Positions 1-13,800 of a stretch of DNA of 64,000 bases are shown one piece after another. A program made the translations under genes and the position numbers. How positions within the stretch are numbered: position 1 is the stretch's first letter; every line of letters starts with the position of its first letter. Under the pieces are notes generated by a model. It was not told the DNA's origin. It did no database searches and saw only the letters and a list, made by a program, of their open reading frames with translations. Origin of the DNA: Siniperca chuatsi (Eukaryota > Chordata > Actinopteri > Centrarchiformes > Sinipercidae); assembly GCF_020085105.1 (NCBI RefSeq), contig NC_058055.1, positions 21,743,822 to 21,807,821 on the forward strand, given 5' to 3'.

Positions 1-857
1 ATCCGACAGCAAAGCCTAACATTATTGTTAACGTTAGTAATCAGCAAAAACGTCCACCCCTCGTCCTAGTATCGATACTACAGTACTGTCTTGTTAAGAC
101 CCCTGGAGAAGGGACTGTTCTAGCACCTAGAACTATTGAACAGGACCTAAATTTAGTCCCTGGTTCTTCCAGTTTACTTCCTGAGTTCCTCAAAAGGTTC
201 CCGGGAACATTCCTGCAATGGAAATGCCTCATAAAGACCCTTTCACATACAATCTAAAAGACTGCGGTGTGAACTTTTTTGTCAGTGCTAATGCCTACCA
301 TCTGTATTAAAACGTGACATTGGCATGGCCAATATTATCGTCCGATTTTAGCTCATCACAGATACATTTGTATTGGCAGACTGTCCGGGGAAGTTGAATG
401 AGTAAAAGGGGGCTTAAAGTCAACATGCAATATAAAATTAATAAAGAATGCACAAGAGGGCAAAGTGTACGAGTAGGCTGTAACACATTCCGCTGACCTA
501 AAGATATCAAACCATTTGTTATGGTATAGCTTTGTTGTAAACATTGTTACTTATGTTGAATGCAGCAGGATTTAGAAACCATAGCTACAGAGACTTTATT
601 TTTATTTAGAGATTTCAGAATGTGGCTGCCGTTTTGCTTGATACTTGGATGAAACGTTTGACTATATGCATAACCCTTTTTAACTTTTAAAAATGAACCA
701 CACAAGCAGGACATAATAGTTAAAGTTGAATAACATTTTATATTTAGCACTGAAGAGAATAAGTGTAGATTGTGTTGTTGACAATCATGCCGTTGCTCTT
801 TTACAACTTTGGAACTTTTGCTTTTGATCTAAACTGCTTGTTTTTTCTCTGTTCCAG
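1..857. other. ttc3: Left edge, presumed ttc3 intron
   Basis: A/T-rich sequence without a recognisable exon. Missing ttc3 N-terminal exons are presumed to lie further left. Confidence 0.5.
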
Positions 858-1847
858 TTGAAAAAGGACCAAACAAAACATGTGTTCTGGATAAGCAACA
901 TGTTTAACTTGGTAAGTCTGAAAAAAGTGATCTGGTGCTTCAAATATGCAAGAGGTGATCAACTAATAAGGTGCAGAGGCATGGCTGCCGTTTCTAGCTA
1001 ATAATAATCCACTTTTATTTGTGTAGCACATTTCACACCTACAGTGCAAGTACAATGGGTTAGAATTATAGAAATAAAATTTAAAATAAGAATGAAATAA
1101 AAATTAATTTCAGTAAGTAAGATTCAATAAAACCCAGCATACAGACTACTTAAAAGCAACATTAAAAAGGTGAGTCTTAATGTCCCAAATAAAGGCAGGT
1201 TGAGTTCAGTGATTTGAAGCAAATAAAAGCCCAGGCTATTAATTTAAGTTTTACGGTATTTGTATTGTCATGTCCTATGTAATGGTTAATAGAGATAGTT
1301 GAATGGTTCTCTATTTGACAACTTTTATCTGAGTGTGTCTTTGTACCATCAGCGTTCCCCAGAGGTTTTGGAGGATGCCTTACACTGGTTGGAGCGAACA
1401 GGAGAGCCCTCTATTCGCCACCGCCTCGTGAATCTCGGCCACGCACACAACTGCTTCACAGCCCTGCACCATATCTTCACAGAGTGTAAGATACAGTCAC
1501 ACTACAGTTCGCACAGACTGCTCTGCTACAAGTTAATCACAAGTTAGTCACAAGACATTTCTTGTAATTAATGTAAAGACGAAATCCTAAATGTCTTGGG
1601 CAGGTAGTGGATTTCAGAGCCCATTTTCTTTTTATAAGCTCTCAACTAAATTTCAGCTATTTTGAAATGTACAGTGTTTGAACTATGCAAACACTGAAAT
1701 ATTAGAACTCGTATGTTGATAGTTAACACACACACACACTCCTCTGTTTGCTTTCAATCAGTTGCTAAGTATATTCAGGATATGGGTACCAACTTGGAGA
1801 AGACGATGAAGGAACTGATGGCTCGACCATCTGAGCATGACGTTGAG
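858..1847 (+). other. ttc3: ttc3 exons 1-3: N-terminal region before the TPRs
   Basis: Coding exons 858-911 (18 codons, phase 0 at both ends), 1353-1485 and 1762-1847. The last two encode a helical stretch (LEDALHWLERTGEP..., then AKYIQDMGTNLEKTMKEL) that aligns with human TTC3 just before its first TPR. The 858-911 exon is short and weakly similar; its splice sites are good (TTCCAG and GTAAGT), but it is the least certain exon of the gene. Confidence 0.75.
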
Positions 1848-4800
1848 GTAAGACACAACAACATGATCTACAGGCCGTCTCTGTGATATATAACATATAA
1901 CTAAATGTTTGCTTAAAACAGGCACCTGTTTGAACACATACACTTCTGTATGTTTATTGAGAAATGATCTTAGCGGCCTTAATGAGATGGTTGACATGGT
2001 TTGAAAATGAAGACATCGATGAATTATAGTAATTATGTGAAACATTATTCACAGTAGATCCCCATTAGCTCTCGTAACAACACAGCTACTCTTCTCAGGA
2101 TCCACATATAAGTATTTGTATAGGAACATCGCAGTAAATTAAGAGTACCCAGTCAAAGAAAGGAAGCTCTTCATAGTGGTATCACCGATGTATAACACAG
2201 TAATAAAAAATAGTACATTTTAAAACAACACAAAGTTTACTGATAGCGAAACAGAGCATGCAATAGGTCAGTGACACTGCATTTTAACAACGCCCCTGTA
2301 GGAGTACGAGGCACAGCCTCTGGCGCTTACACATTACTGACAGATCATTGGAGACTTAATTTTTTTTTTTTTTTCCATGTTTGAATGATGGATCAAATTT
2401 CGAATAAAAAAAGTTGCATCCCCGAACTCTACTATCCCTAAATGTTTGTCTTGTTCCTGTGGAAATAAAAATGTTGTTTGTCATGTTCCTCATCCAGAGA
2501 AGTGAAGAAATGAAGAAGAAAGGAAATGAGAACTTTCAGAGACAGAAGTATGAAGAAGCTGTGAAGTTTTATTCCAAAGCCATCAAATATTAGTAAGTAT
2601 TTAATATTATCTTTTAATAGTTTATTTTTCTCTGACATGAAACTTTAATCTGTATTGTTCTAAATATGCTATGAAGGATTGCAAATAGTTTTATTATAAA
2701 CAGTTTAAGTAACTAGTTTATTCTTTTTATTGGATTGTATAGGTGTAACTAATCATTTGGTAAATCTGTGTACTTTTGTAACTGAAATTCATTTCTCCTC
2801 CATCCAGCCCTGACAACCACATAATTTATGGAAACAGAGCCCTATGCTATATCCGATGTCAGAAGTTTCTGTAAGTACCACTTATTCTGGAGCACCTTTC
2901 ATTTGTAAATAATTGAAGTACTCAGTAGAAAAGTTGTTTGACCAAATCAGATCAAAAGATGCCTACGTTGTTTCCATTGATCTGTTAATGGGGGACGGAG
3001 CTTTTGCTGTCAGGGCCCCGAGGCTCTGGAACAACTTGCCTGAAGAAATTAGGTTGTCTGAGTCCGTGTCTTCGTTTAAGTCTCTTCTCAAAACACATTT
3101 TTATCGGAAAGCATATCCTGATTTTACCTGAACTGGCTGTTTATTTTTTGTTTATTTTATTGCTTTTATATATTTTATTTCTTAATATTTCGTCATTCAC
3201 TGTGGTATTTTATTTCTCTTGTTGTGAGGCACTTTGTACTTTGTTTTGATAAGTGCTCTATAAAGTTTTTTTTATTATTATTAATGGAGTGCCAGTAACC
3301 TTTCACATCTTAGAAATGAATACAAGGAAGCCAGGGCGTATATTTATCAAGCGTCTCAAGACAGGAAATCACTCCTAACTGGCCAAAAGTGGACGTTTTA
3401 AGTCACATTCTTCATGTACATCATCAGATTTATTCGCCAAGTCTGTTTCCATTGCACTTTATCGCATTTTGCTTTTATCGATAAATGAACTATTCGACCT
3501 CAGTTTTGTTTTCCATTTAAATTTTTTTGTTGTTGTTGGGTGAAATCAATTAATTCTAACGTTTTTAGGAGGTTTTTTTTTTAGTTGCTGTTGTATGTAC
3601 TCAATACATTCCTTAGTTGCATGACTCAAACATGCATGAAGTCATGTCTTGTCTCGCCTGTTATGTCTCGTCTATATAATATTAAAAAAGTGTTTTTAGT
3701 CGAGGTTAACTTACATCATGATTGCTGTTAGAGTGATTGTGAGACGCTTGATGAATGTGAACCCCCTGTGTTAATGAGTCTCACACTATGCAACTCTTGA
3801 TTTTAATGCTGGTGTTCATTAAAGGTACAAGGCTTAAGAAATGTTGAACATGATTATTTTTATTTATTTATTTATTTACAGAAAAGCTGTTGGTGATGGA
3901 AAACGTGCTACTCTGATAAAACCTCTCTGGGCAAAGGTACTTATCTCTCTTATCACAGTAAGTAAGTAGTATGGACATGCAACAGAGAAATGAGACTGAT
4001 CCAACATTTATTACACAGAAGTGATGTCCTGAGCCAATCAGCAGTGTCAGACTGATGCTGAGGTAAATTCAGATTCAAGGACTCGCAACACTGTTACATT
4101 TTATTACATTAGAAAAAGTACGTGCCACGCCCAGATTGGCTCAGGTACAGAGGCAAACAGACCCCCCCCCAGTATCTTTGTATTTTTTGACTATATTGAT
4201 TTTGTGATAGCTGTGTTAGTTTGCAATGTACAGTACTCTTTATTGTTTGAGTTAGGGTTAGTCATGTATACTGATCCTGTGGTTGTAGGCACACCCATGG
4301 GTGGGACCAAGACTATTCAGTGTCACACACCTGAGTCTGTTTGATACTTTCGTTCCTGAAGAAGAGCCAATTTGGACTTGAAACTTGCTTTTTAGCAGCA
4401 TGGCTCTAATGATAGTGTGCAGACATTCATGGTGCCCAGAGGATGAATCCTCCTGACTTTGGCGATCCCCTGTTCTGCTCTAGCTCCCCCATGAGGTTCA
4501 CATTAGTCCTTTTTTCTTTTTTTGGTGAAATGTCTTAAACTGTTGGATGGATGACTATAAAATTTGGTATAAACATGAATGTTCCCCTCAGAATGAATTG
4601 TAAAAACTTTAGTAATTACCTAACTTTTCATCTAGGTCAAAATTGTCATTTGTCCAATACTTTAGTTTATAACTAAATACCTGCAAAACTAAAGACATTG
4701 CTGTGCTTTGTGTTTAGCGCTAACTTGCAAATGTTAGCATGCTAACACACTAAACTAAGATGGTCAATGTGGTAAGCATTATAGCATTAACAGTGTGAGC

Positions 4801-7800
4801 ATGTTGATGTTAGCATTTAGCTCAGAGCGCTGCCGTTCCAAGGTAGTGCCTCACAGAGCCGCTAGCATGTCTGTAGACTCTTGTATTAATGTAATAAAAA
4901 TACAAATTTTAAAGGGAGCTTTCAAGTGTGTTACGAGTCCTTAGCAGCAGACATTACAAGAAGGATGGGCTGGAAGTAAGATCTATTTTGAACACTGCTT
5001 TTTGTTGAGTACAGATTCATCGCAACAAAAAAAATTCTCCTTCCAAAATAAGTTAAAGCAATTCCACATGGTGCCAGGTGGTGCATAAATGCAAAAAAAA
5101 CTAAACATATTTGTGAATCAATTACTTTGATTATAAGTTAAAAAAAAGATGTCTAAACCTTGCTGCCGCAACAGATCCATGCTGCCACTCCTGCTATACA
5201 AAACACTATGCTGTGTTTTTCATGTAGGCCTCCATAGGTGTGCACTAGAGGGTGACACAGGAGTGGGTTTTCACTTGTGACCCATCTCACTCCCACAAAA
5301 AGACTCCTGGCCTGTCCCAATCCTGGAAGAATGACTCCCGATTTAAAAAACAAAGAAGCGTTTATTAATATTAGTACTGCATATTTATATATAAAACTGA
5401 TTCCCTTCCCGCCCGCTCCCATTGACTTTCCTGTCCGGTCCCAGTCCCGTGATGAATAGTGAAAATGACTCATCATGCAGGAATCCCGTGACCCACAGGA
5501 TTCCCGAAAAAAATTCAGCCTCTAGTGTGCACTATAGACAACTATAGATAACAGAGCATATTAGCAGATACTCAGCATTAAAGGACTTGGTTTGAACATC
5601 ACTAACAGAAACTGAGGAAATGTAGTCTTTATGTAGCTGATCCATATTGAGCAGTATTTCTGAAGTTACATTATTTTTGTCACAATGAGAACTGTACTGC
5701 ATGTCCTGCAGTTGACTCCCAACTGTATGTCATGTCAGCCACTGAAGCAAACAATAGTTGTGAGTTAGAAGTTACTTAATGGTTTGTTTTCAGGGTCACT
5801 ACCGCTACTGTGAGGCTTTGTTCTCCATGGGAGAGATCCAAATGGCTCTTGAAGCCAACAATTCAGCCCAGACTCTGTGTAAGGACGACCAAGAGGGAAT
5901 CAGAGACCTTGAACAACAACACCTGAGATTCATCCATCTTGCTGAACAATGGCGTGAAAGAATGAAAGACCCTAAAGGTATTTTTCACACCACTCATGTC
6001 GTGTTCACAACAGCACCTTAAATCACTTTTTTCTTTTTTTATCAATCTGAAAAAACAAAAGTGCCTGGATATTTTCTCATAGATTAAAAATTTGTAACTG
6101 GTAACCAACCTAATGCCTCCACACTACACATGTAGTACACTCTAAATATTACACTGTGTTTACTAGACATATTTACACTGGTTTCAGTATGCAGCCTCTA
6201 TGTACCGCATTATATCTTCTCATTCAGACACAGTTCAAAAATCAGGTGAAAATGGCAGGTGGAAAAGTCTAGAAAAGGAGGAAAATAACTTTTATAACAA
6301 CTTTTGCAGTTTGTTTTTCCATTTTAAATTGAATTAAAAGGTGTATGTCTTTTTAAGAGCTAATTAGGACCTGATTATTGCTTGTCATGGAGGAAAAAAA
6401 TAACTAAAACTTGTGTTTATGTGCTTTGCTTTCAGTGGGTCGGCCTAAGAAAACTACCAGTAAAAGGTATGTGTGCTACTTTTTTGTAAACACATTGTAC
6501 AAACAGGATTAATAAATGGCAATAAACTTATGGAGGATCTGTTTTTATTGATTTTCTACAGACCGGACAGCACTAACAGAGCAGATGCAGTGGAGTCACA
6601 ACCACAGTCTGAAAAAACTAGTCATAAGATAAGAAGCATACCTCCACAGAGTAAGGTTAGTAACTCTTTGTTCGTGTTACATTCATCAGATACCAGCAAT
6701 ATTAGACACAAAACACTGAAAGCCATGTTTCAGACAAAAATGCCAAACATTAACATAGTTCCATAGTTAACATATCTTTGGGTAATGGGCTGTTATTCAA
6801 AAAAAAAAAGCAATTTGATGATGTCACCTTGGACCTTTCGAAAATTGTGATGGCCCCCTTTTCACAATTAAAAGAGAAAAAGGCTAATAAATTATCATTA
6901 TTTTAGTACTTGGGATAATCACCAATAATTAAATGTTAAAGAAAAAGGGTTAGATAATTGGATATTAAAATGAAAAAGTGACATTGTGAAATGGCAGTTT
7001 GATCTGATGTTGGATGTGGTGTTAATAATTAACTTGTGTGTCGACAGGTGTCAGAGGTTAAAGTCAACAAGCAACCAGGTAAGTTTAAAAAAAAAAAAAA
7101 AATTTCTTTCAGCACATGCTGACACACCCGACACTTTTCAGTTTGACCCGGGTTCAGATCCTAGTAGCCGTATCTCTGGGTTGTGGTACAAGCTGCCCTT
7201 TGAGGCCTAGTCATACTCTCAACATAAACTGCTGGCCGCTCTGTACACAGTATGTTGGTCATATCGTTGAATACACATAGATTGATTTTAAAGGCGTTTT
7301 CTTGTAAACAAACAATGTATGTTTACATTCAGTGTTACTCACCAAAAGGCAGTGTCATCACAGCTTGATTTGTCAATATGCCGTCATGATCTCATGTTCA
7401 GGTTGTAGCTACAGGTTGTCCTGGTCAAAATTGTGTTTGTTTGTTCGATACAAAGTCCCATCCTTTGTTGTTTTTTTTCCTTAAGAGTAAAGCTGCACAG
7501 TGCACACTTAAATTGAAGTAGGGCTACATTACTATTAGTTAAACAGTTTAAGTGGTTGACAACTGAATAGCTCTACATTAGGAAAGTGTAGCCTGCTTCA
7601 CAGCTTTCTGTTAATGGTTTCCTTTAATATTTGTAGAGCTGAAACAATAAAGCCATTAATTGATCGACTGAAATGCCAAACATTCACTGGTTTCAAACTT
7701 CTCTATTGTGAGGGTTTTCTGCTATTCTCTGTTTTATATCTCTGCAAATTGATTCTTTGGGTTATTGTTAGGTTAAGTATCGGTCAATCCACGTTGAAGT

Positions 7801-10800
7801 TGTATGTGTTTTTATAGTTTAGAGTTTGTTTATCTATAATACATCAATTGAACAGGAGTGTTTGGAACTTTATGGGGCTCCAGGGTCAGGAATGACATGT
7901 TATGAGGTAACTTGAAGGACAGGGCCCCAATGCAGAAGAGCTTCCAGATGTGTCTTGGGGGGTCCAGGAAAGTAAGATAAACATGTTTTGAAGGTAACCA
8001 AGAAGGGTGGCCCCAACTAAGGTTAAAGGTCAATTTCTAGAATGGTGTGTGTGTGTGTATATACGTTAAGCTTTTCTTGGTTCTTGGAGTATTCTTGTAA
8101 TGCTCCTCAGCTGATATTAAACCCAGCCTGATTTGAAGATCAACTTGTGGTCCTGTGTTTGTGTCCTGTCTTGTCATCTCTCAGCAAAGAATCTTACCCA
8201 TCAGTTGTGGACTGTTGGTCTGACAAAACGAGACATTTGTAAATGCCGCTTTTGGAAATTGTGATGGGCATTTTTCACTAGAGCAAACAATTCATCTAGA
8301 AAATAATCGGCAGACTAATCCATAATGAAAAATAATCATTAGTTGCAGCCGTAGATGTTTTGTACTGTCTGTTTTTTTTTTTTTTTTTTTTTTTTACATC
8401 CGTGGACTGAAAAAAATGCTTAAATTGACCCTGTCCTTGTGAAAAGGAGTATTAATGACAGATAGGTGGTTTTGTATGGAGACATAAGATAACCATATTT
8501 AATATCTTTTTCTAAGTTTGTGTAACTTTGGTACCATGTCTGTATTTCTCACCTATGTAAGTATGGATGGATGGATAGTACGTTCCCCCCCGGTTAACTG
8601 GAGGAAAAAGCCAGAAGAAGAATCACTTAAACTCGGTATCACTTAGACTTTACACTATGTTTTACACAAAGAATGTAGTGGCCCCTTGTCACGTGGAGTT
8701 ACTTGACTCCATACCATACAAGGCTGGGTCTGCACTGTCTCGCTGCAGACTCTGGGTTTTACTTTCGTTCTGCTCTCTGTGTGTGTGAAGAGAACTTTAA
8801 TCCCAAATGATTTACAGCCAAAGTAAATAAATGGAAATGTCTGTAATAAAGGGAATTTAAATAAGCAGTCGTCTTTCAGAGCTTTATTACAGTTTGTCGT
8901 ATGCATTCGGGGCTCAAGCCCCAGAGTCTGCACTGTCTCGCTGCAGACTCTGGGTTTTACTTTCGTTCTGCTCTCTGGGTTGGACCACACGTGTGAATAA
9001 ACCAGCCTTAACTAAGAATCGGCTTGTGGCCTGATTGATTTCAACTTCATCGGATCCCAGTTAAAAGAATCTCCCTCTCAGTGGTTATTCAGGATTTTCA
9101 GGATTGTAGTAATTCAGCCAACAAATTCTTATGTTTGTGACATTTAAAAACTTCATGGCTAATTTTCTCTTTCCAGCGAAAAATGAAAAGACTGCACAGG
9201 CAGATGGCAGTACTAAAGACTCTAAACCATCAAAAAGGTTAGTGGAAGTACTGGTACTAATATCAATGCTTATATAAATTATGTCACTGCTTAAAGATCT
9301 GCGCTTTGATTCCACTATGACCGCTATAACCCAAACTTTCTGCCCCAGCTCACTGCTGTTTTTAAAATAAATAAATAAATAAAAATAAATAAATAAAAAT
9401 GCAGCTGTACATGAAAAGTGCACAGATGTTGAGGAAAAGAAAGCTGGAGCTATTGATGATCATGTACTTGGTGTATTTTATTTTTTGAGACAAACTCATG
9501 TGAGAATGTAGTAATTTCCATTCCAAGATTATAAAAAAAGGCAAGTGTAATCACTGCAGCATTTGTCTCTACAGTTAGTATCTAATTTTCTGCTCTTGTT
9601 TCACTTCATGTGAGTTTGTTGACATTTTTCTGCCTGTATTATCTTGGTAGTTAACTTCGTGATCTCATGTAAAGGTACAACAAGCTTCAGTGGACAATAT
9701 TATCAAACACAGAATAATAACAGCCTGACAACAGTAACTTCAGTGTAGAACTACAGTCATACAGTGAGGTAGTTAGCAGGTGTGTGATTACAAGGGAGGA
9801 AATGGGATTCAAACAAGTGTTTTTCTTTTCCGTTGCTTTAAACCACATAAATGAATTGTTTTTTTAATTGTTTAGTGGAGTGCCAAATGCTAACAACAGA
9901 ACATGATTTGGCAGTATTTCGCACTGTAAAGCTTATTCTGTGCTTCCAGTGAGTTTTCTTCAAAGAACGGGAAAGGAGAGTCCAGCACCACCACAAAGAA
10001 GAAATCTAAGAACAGAAATTGTCAGTCTGAAGATGAGGTAAGGCTGTTTTTTTTTTTTTAATTAATTATTCTTCTTGGGAGCTCTGCTTCTGTCCTTTGA
10101 CTAACATGTTGCATCTATCTTTAGTCATGAGTGTGGTGTTAAGACTTGTAAAGCTTTTCCAGTACAGTGTAGCATGGAAACTGTGGCATGTGTATCAAAA
10201 CAAACCTCTGGAAACACATGTAGCCTCAGAGATTTGGAGCTTTGACTCACCGAGGCTTATCGTTTGTCTTGCATTACAGAAAGATCACTCTCATCTCTTG
10301 CACACTAGTTCTGCTCAGAACCAGAAAGTGGATAATGGTAAAGCAGGTGTGTGTAGAGAGTTGAGATCTATGGTGCAGGATGCCCATACTGCTCTGGCCG
10401 ACCTCCGCAGCCGCAATGCAGAGCAGGCCTTCAGTCAGGCACTGGCTTTACTGGAAACCAACACACCGAAGGTAATCATATCACTGATATGCAAACCACT
10501 GCCAAAGCTCTAGCACTTTTACACTCTTGCACAATTCTCAACATTTTGAGAGCAGATTTTTTTATGTATTTGAGTGATTGTTGTAGTAATGTGGATCTGT
10601 TTGGCAAAATATAAACATTATGCATATAACATGACAGTAGTTTGGCCACAAATGTAAAATGAGCTTTAAGAGCAACATTAGTCTACCTTTTGGCTGTGGA
10701 TTTGTGGTGCTATATATCCACGTTTGTGCACTCAGCACCACCCAGACAACAGTATTACTTTCTGGTAGGCATTGGGACTATATGAAAATCTCATGTCGCA

Positions 10801-13800
10801 ATTATCCAGGCCAAAATAATTGCGAATCACAATATTATCCCAGTAATCATCTAAATATGCTCAAAATTCTTAAAATGGCACTAAAACATACTGGAATCAC
10901 TTTACCTTACATTTCAACAGCTTTCAGTTTTATGTCACGGCTCCAAAAGAGTGGACTGTAACTTCATTTCGGGGGGTCTTTTGTCTTGTGAAGGCTTGAG
11001 CCCCGAATGCATACGACAAACTGTAATAAAGCTCTGAAAGACGACTGCTTATTTAAATTCCCTTTATTAGACATTTCCAGTTATTTACTTTGGCTGTAAA
11101 TCATTTGGGATTAAAGTTCTCTTCACACACAAACACCTTCTCAGATGATCTGTGACATCAAAGCTTACGGTTTGTTACTACTGGATTTGCAGTGAGCTTT
11201 TAAAACCCATAAGAATGACTCGTTTTCTTTTTGTTTTCTCAGGAACTTGGACTTTCCACTCTGGATGTACTGTTGTTACTGTATGGCCGTGCATCAGCCC
11301 TGACAGACATCGGCCAGCCTGAGGTAACGAGGCTCGTTAGCCATGAATGGGGAAAATTCTCCTGTCCATATCTTAGCCTCTACCTGTATTAGAGGAATTT
11401 AGGAAATAAAGTTTTCACTGCTTGTACCGTTGACACATTCATGTCAGAAACGTGACTTTTACACATCAGGTTTATGGATATGGTTAGAGCCTTACATGAG
11501 TTTGTTGAACTGCGATCACTATAGCTCAAAACCTTATGGTGTGACGTTCATATTTAAACTATATTAATATACAGAGGGGTGCCAGTTGTAACCTCCATTT
11601 ATACCGCATTGATGGGGAAGATTGTTGATAACAAGTTATCTTTGTAGAACTGCGTGTACTTTACTCACTGTTGTGTTTGCAGTCCATTTAAACCTTTGTA
11701 ACAAATAGTTCTATAACCAAAAACATTAATTTTCATCAGGGTCTCCACATGAAATTGGTTATCGTCTGATCACAGCCATTGATTATTAAAATGTGTGTCC
11801 AACTGGTGACTATCAAACTAATCTTAGCTTGATGTCTGACCTGCAGTGCAGTGGGGAGTTTTCAGCACAGTTTGTCTCCACTTTTTCCAACTTGTTTCTT
11901 TGTTCCTGACGTGGCGACATGCTGCTTTGATTAATTACTGTGAGGCGAACGTATGATATGATTTATCAATCACCTGCTGAGCTGAATCAGACAGATCCTG
12001 GCGCATCTTAACTCGTTATCAATGTAGTTACTAGATAACAGTTTAAACGATCCCCTCACTCATTAAATACATGAGCATTTCTGTGTGATTTAGCTCCAAG
12101 GGTTGTTTTCCCTGAAGCTTAAAAAGCCATATATTATATTTAATTTAAAAAATTAATAATAATTTTCTTCTGACGTCAGCGGTGGCTTTCATGTCTATAA
12201 AGTTATGTTTATTCCTTTTGAAGAATTGTATGTGAATTTCCTGCGTTACAGTCAGTGCATGTGTGGTTGCTTTGTTAAACACAGGAACTTGGAGAAGCAC
12301 AAAAACTTCTTGCGAAGATCAAAACATTTGAGGAGAGAACGTTTCAGTGTCTGGTTTTCTATGCCATCGGGAGGGTATATGTCAGAGAGAACAGGTACTT
12401 CTACTCTTACAGTTTTGTCGTTGACTCACGCTTTTTTGCTGTTTTGAACTGTACAACATATGCGTCGTCTCTTCGGACAGGTTTGCAGTTGCTCTGGAGC
12501 AGTTTTCAGATTCCCTGCAGATGGTCAAGAATCAAATAACACCGGGTAAACTCACCTGGCCTTTAACAAAAGAGATTGTCAAAGAAACAAAGCCAGACTA
12601 TTTCAAGGTATGTTGTCATTGTAGGTTTGTGTTTATATCTGACAAACAATTTTAAATACATTTTTAAAAGATCTTTTTACTAGCATGTACATGTTGACTA
12701 TATGCAGCACCTTTTAAACATTAATTACACCCCCCTCTGCTAATTATGCTGAATGTAATCAGGTTTGTTTTGACACAGATTAACAGAGCAGACTTATGTA
12801 TAGTAAAAAGTAATATCTGCAAATTGAGCTAAATTGCAAATATAGTATTCACCCCCTTTACCATTCAAGGTTATATTAGTGTATTTGCTGGCTCTGGCTG
12901 CATTGCAGTGAATCTAATGATTACATCTACAAGAGGAACAGACTGAAAACAGGCTGCTTTTAGGTTTTGACATCAGTCTTCTGTCAAAAAATGTGTTGAA
13001 TGCATTTTATATACATATTTATCCATATGAATGAAAACCAAACAATACAAAGCATAAATCAAGCACTCAGCAAGTACAATTTCATGCTACATTTCACTTA
13101 ATATTTTTATGTCAGAATACACTTATTTTAATTACATGTTGGGCTCATCTTACTTGTATTTTCTGTTTTTAGGAAATCTTGGAGAGTGCTATAGAGTTGT
13201 GCAAATTCCCTCCTATTCCTGATGCCATTTGTCGACTTGAGAAATGCCACGGCCATTTGAAAGCTGAAATCTACTTCACTGACCCAGATTTTAAGGTAAA
13301 TGGCAGCCGTGAAACACAGCAGTGTTTTGGAGTTCAAACATTAAAAACACTGATGAATTTTAAACGTGTATATATATATATATATATATTCCTCTTTATG
13401 CAGGGCTTCATTCAAATATGCTGCTGTCAGAGCTGCATCATTGAATACCACATCACCTGTTGGAAGAACCTCAAGACGTCATCCTTCTTTGAAAAGAATG
13501 AAAAGGTAAATTTAGATTTCAGCATTTCTCTAAGGCCACTCTCAGGCTAGCTGTTTCTTCCTGCTTCCAGTCTAAGCTGTTTGTTTATGAAATATTTTTG
13601 TGTTGCAGGATTTCCTGCAAGAGTCCTGTTTGACTCCTGACTGTGTCGGCCAAATTTGTAGTATCAAAATCTTTGGTCCAACGGGCCTGGTGAAATGTAA
13701 GGTAAGATGATTCCCTGCAGGTGAAGTAAGCTTTTTAGAGTCACTGTTCTCATGAATCACAGGATTAGTGTTTTTTGACCGGAGTCCTTTCTCTCTCTTC

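Larger units (their letters stand above)
2498..5977 (+). other. ttc3: ttc3 exons 4-7: N-terminal TPR domain
   Basis: Coding exons 2498-2592, 2808-2870, 3882-3936 and 5794-5977. Together they read as consecutive TPR helices: KKKGNENFQRQKYEEAVKFY, then YPDNHIIYGNRALCYIR, then KGHYRYCEALFSMGEIQMAL. The G-N-x-x-F/A-x-x-x-x-Y-x-x-A and A-L/x-x-x-G spacings are canonical. TPRs bind partner proteins; in TTC3 they form the namesake substrate or partner-binding module. The 1.9-kb intron before 5794 holds dispersed repeats. Confidence 0.93.
6436..10037 (+). other. ttc3: ttc3 exons 8-12: charged low-complexity linker
   Basis: Short exons 6436-6466, 6562-6655, 7048-7078, 9177-9237 and 9950-10037, each with matching phases. 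They encode a Lys/Ser/Thr/Gln-rich linker (for example RPKKTTSKRPDSTNRADAVE) with no fold visible. The corresponding human linker carries regulatory phosphorylation sites, but it is poorly conserved and no individual site can be assigned here. Conservation is low, so these calls rest mainly on splice sites and frame continuity. Confidence 0.8.

Noticed and set aside
2913-3131. 72-codon frame between ttc3 exons, possible extra exon
   Set aside because: Matches the tail of an L2-type LINE protein, not TTC3.
9374-9400. AATA-rich block after ttc3 exon 11, read as a possible polyadenylation cluster
   Set aside because: The gene plainly continues; it is simple-sequence (AAATA)n.
10659-10961. 100-codon plus-strand frame in ttc3 intron 13
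   Set aside because: No similarity and no coding signature.
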